Positions 62,791-64,000 of a stretch of DNA of 64,000 bases are shown here, in pieces; position 1 is the first letter of the stretch; the number at the start of each line of letters is the position of its first letter. Where the stretch lies: contig NZ_QJJZ01000001.1 of assembly GCF_003201775.1 (NCBI RefSeq), forward strand, positions 71,233 to 135,232, written 5' to 3'. This DNA is from Arenibacter sp. ARW7G5Y1. Lineage in GTDB: Bacteria; Bacteroidota; Bacteroidia; Flavobacteriales; Flavobacteriaceae. Position numbers and translations under genes: made by a program. A model generated the notes under the pieces. The model was not told where the DNA came from. It ran no database searches and worked only from the letters and a program-made list of their open reading frames with translations.

Positions 62791-64000
62791 ATGTCGAAAA
62801 TAGTCATTTTGGGTGCTGGAATCTCTGGCCATGTGGCCGCAGCGCACCTCCGTAGAAAACTTCCCAAAGAACACGAAGTTTTAGTGGTCTCTCCCAATAG
62901 CAATTACCAATGGATCCCTTCCAATATTTGGATAGGAATTGGAAGAATGGAACCGAAGGATATTATCTTTCCCTTGGCCCCTCTTTACAAAAAGAAAAAA
63001 ATAGGATTTAAACAGGCAAAGGTGGTCACCTTTCATCCCGAAGGGGATACCGAAGTGGAAAGACCTTTTGTTATGGTGGAATATGTTACGGAAGATCAAA
63101 AAGGGATACAGGAAAAAGTTACCTATGATTATTTGATCAATGCAACAGGACCCAAACTGGCCTTCGATATGACGGAGGGTCTAGTGCCCGGCACCAACAA
63201 GGCCTATTCCGTTTGTACCTACCATCACGCCAACCAGGCTTGGAAGGCTCTTGACGATTTAATACAACAGATGAAGCAGGGTAAAAGGGCCAAAATACTG
63301 ATTGGAACCGGCCATGCAAAGTCTACTTGCCAAGGTGCTGCCTTTGAGTATATTTTAAATGTAGAGCAGGAACTAAGGCGACATAAAGTTCGGGAAAATG
63401 CAGAATTGATCTGGATTGCCAACGAGCCACAACTGGGAGACTTTGGAATGGATGGGATGCTTTTGAGCTATGGCAACAATATTATGAAGTCGAGCGAAAT
63501 GGTAGAAATGGTTTTTGAAGATCGCGGCATAAAATGGATCATTGGTGCCGGGGTAAATAAAATTGAAGATGGGGTGGCACATTATGAAACCTTGGATGGT
63601 GAGTATCACACGGAAACTTACGATTTTGCCATGCTCATCCCGGCTTTTGCGGGCCATGGTTTTAAGGCCTATGATAAGGGCAACCAAGATATTACGGAAA
63701 AATTGTTTAGAGGTTTTATGATCGTAGATGCCGATTACAGCCCTAAACCTTATGAGGAATGGTCTGTTCAGGATTGGCCCGAGACCTATCAGAATCCTTC
63801 CTATCCCAATATTTTTGCCCCGGGCATCGCTTTTGCTCCTCCACATGCTATATCAAAACCCAGACTAAGTAAAAATGGTACGGCTATTTCCCCATCACCT
63901 CCGCGGACTGGGATGCCGTCTGGCATAACCGCAAAGTTGGTAGCCGATAATATTATAGATACCATAAGGAATGGCAAGCCCTCCCTGCATCATCGGGGAT
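62791..64000 (+). CDS. sulfide:quinone reductase-like FAD-dependent oxidoreductase, 3' end outside window
   Basis: The frame is open from ATG at 62791 to the right edge (403 codons seen). The FAD-binding start SKIVILGAGISGHVAAAHLR is followed by YQWIPSNIWIGIGRM, YLINATGPKLAFDM and KILIGTGHAKSTCQGAA. Later it has LIPAFAGHGFKAYD and NIFAPGIAFAPPHA. The Cys residues in VCTYHH and STCQGA are candidates for the redox pair. Such enzymes oxidise sulfide and pass electrons to quinone. The shared operator with the rhodanese gene supports a sulfur role. Confidence 0.85.
   Translation, partial: MSKIVILGAGISGHVAAAHLRRKLPKEHEVLVVSPNSNYQWIPSNIWIGIGRMEPKDIIFPLAPLYKKKKIGFKQAKVVTFHPEGDTEVERPFVMVEYVTEDQKGIQEKVTYDYLINATGPKLAFDMTEGLVPGTNKAYSVCTYHHANQAWKALDDLIQQMKQGKRAKILIGTGHAKSTCQGAAFEYILNVEQELRRHKVRENAELIWIANEPQLGDFGMDGMLLSYGNNIMKSSEMVEMVFEDRGIKWIIGAGVNKIEDGVAHYETLDGEYHTETYDFAMLIPAFAGHGFKAYDKGNQDITEKLFRGFMIVDADYSPKPYEEWSVQDWPETYQNPSYPNIFAPGIAFAPPHAISKPRLSKNGTAISPSPPRTGMPSGITAKLVADNIIDTIRNGKPSLHHRG

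Noticed and set aside
63373-63846. 157-codon minus-strand frame near the right edge
   Set aside because: Antisense to the SQR-like gene, which is open to the window edge and has an FAD motif.

Overview
The window looks like a chromosomal segment of a marine Flavobacteriaceae bacterium (phylum Bacteroidota, near Maribacter, Arenibacter or Zobellia by general character). The signs are a low GC content, a SusC/SusD pair, many lipoproteins with Bacteroidota-type lipoboxes, GldA/GldF/GldG-like genes, promoters of the TAnnTTTG type, and little Shine-Dalgarno signal. I saw no rRNA or tRNA genes, CRISPR arrays or intact insertion sequences. The genus is inference.

Region 1 (1-27.0 kb) is a polysaccharide utilisation locus. 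On the minus strand, in transcription order, it encodes SusC, SusD, an ASPIC/UnbV repeat lipoprotein, a GH141-like beta-helix enzyme, an exported L-rhamnose mutarotase-like protein, a GH31 alpha-xylosidase-like enzyme, a phytanoyl-CoA dioxygenase-like protein, a sodium/solute symporter, a GH78 alpha-L-rhamnosidase, a GH2 beta-glycosidase, a TIM-barrel sugar isomerase and an alpha-glucuronidase-like lipoprotein. An AraC regulator is divergent from susC. The enzyme set points to a rhamnose-rich glycan that also carries xylose, a beta-linked sugar and probably uronic acid. The exact glycan is not determined. The locus is bracketed by a direct repeat: an alpha/beta-hydrolase (esterase) gene at the left edge and a truncated copy at 26.75-27.03 kb share 160 identical bases and then diverge.

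Region 2 (27.0-30.5 kb) is gene-poor. It holds gene remnants, one exported sulfatase and a small HSP20-like protein. Region 3 (30.5-38.0 kb) is a plus-strand set of two ABC exporters: GldA/GldF/GldG-like genes with a DUF4340 protein, then a NEW3-domain membrane protein with its own ATPase and permease.

Region 4 (38.6-45.2 kb, plus strand) is a catabolic block in which nearly every enzyme carries an export signal: SMP-30 lactonase lipoprotein, Tat-type RidA, secreted RraA, NTF2-like lipoprotein, a BASS-family transporter and a PVC-type haem-binding lipoprotein. Region 5 (45.2-52.5 kb, minus strand) is an apparent six-gene operon: an uncharacterised exported helical protein, a SUMF1-domain protein without the FGE cysteines, a second alpha-glucuronidase-like lipoprotein, two DapA/NanA-type aldolases and a Gfo/Idh/MocA oxidoreductase. 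Together regions 4 and 5 look like uronate or sugar-acid metabolism, partly carried out in the periplasm.

Region 6 (52.8-64 kb, plus strand) starts with a rhodanese, an HMA-domain protein and a c-type cytochrome/DUF3365 lipoprotein. A TetR-controlled efflux operon of YbhGFSR type follows (TolC, HlyD, two ATPases, two permeases), then a LOG-family nucleotide hydrolase and a sulfide:quinone reductase-like flavoprotein cut by the right edge. The rhodanese and the SQR-like gene share a nearly identical upstream motif that resembles a CRP/FNR-family operator, which suggests one sulfur/redox regulon.
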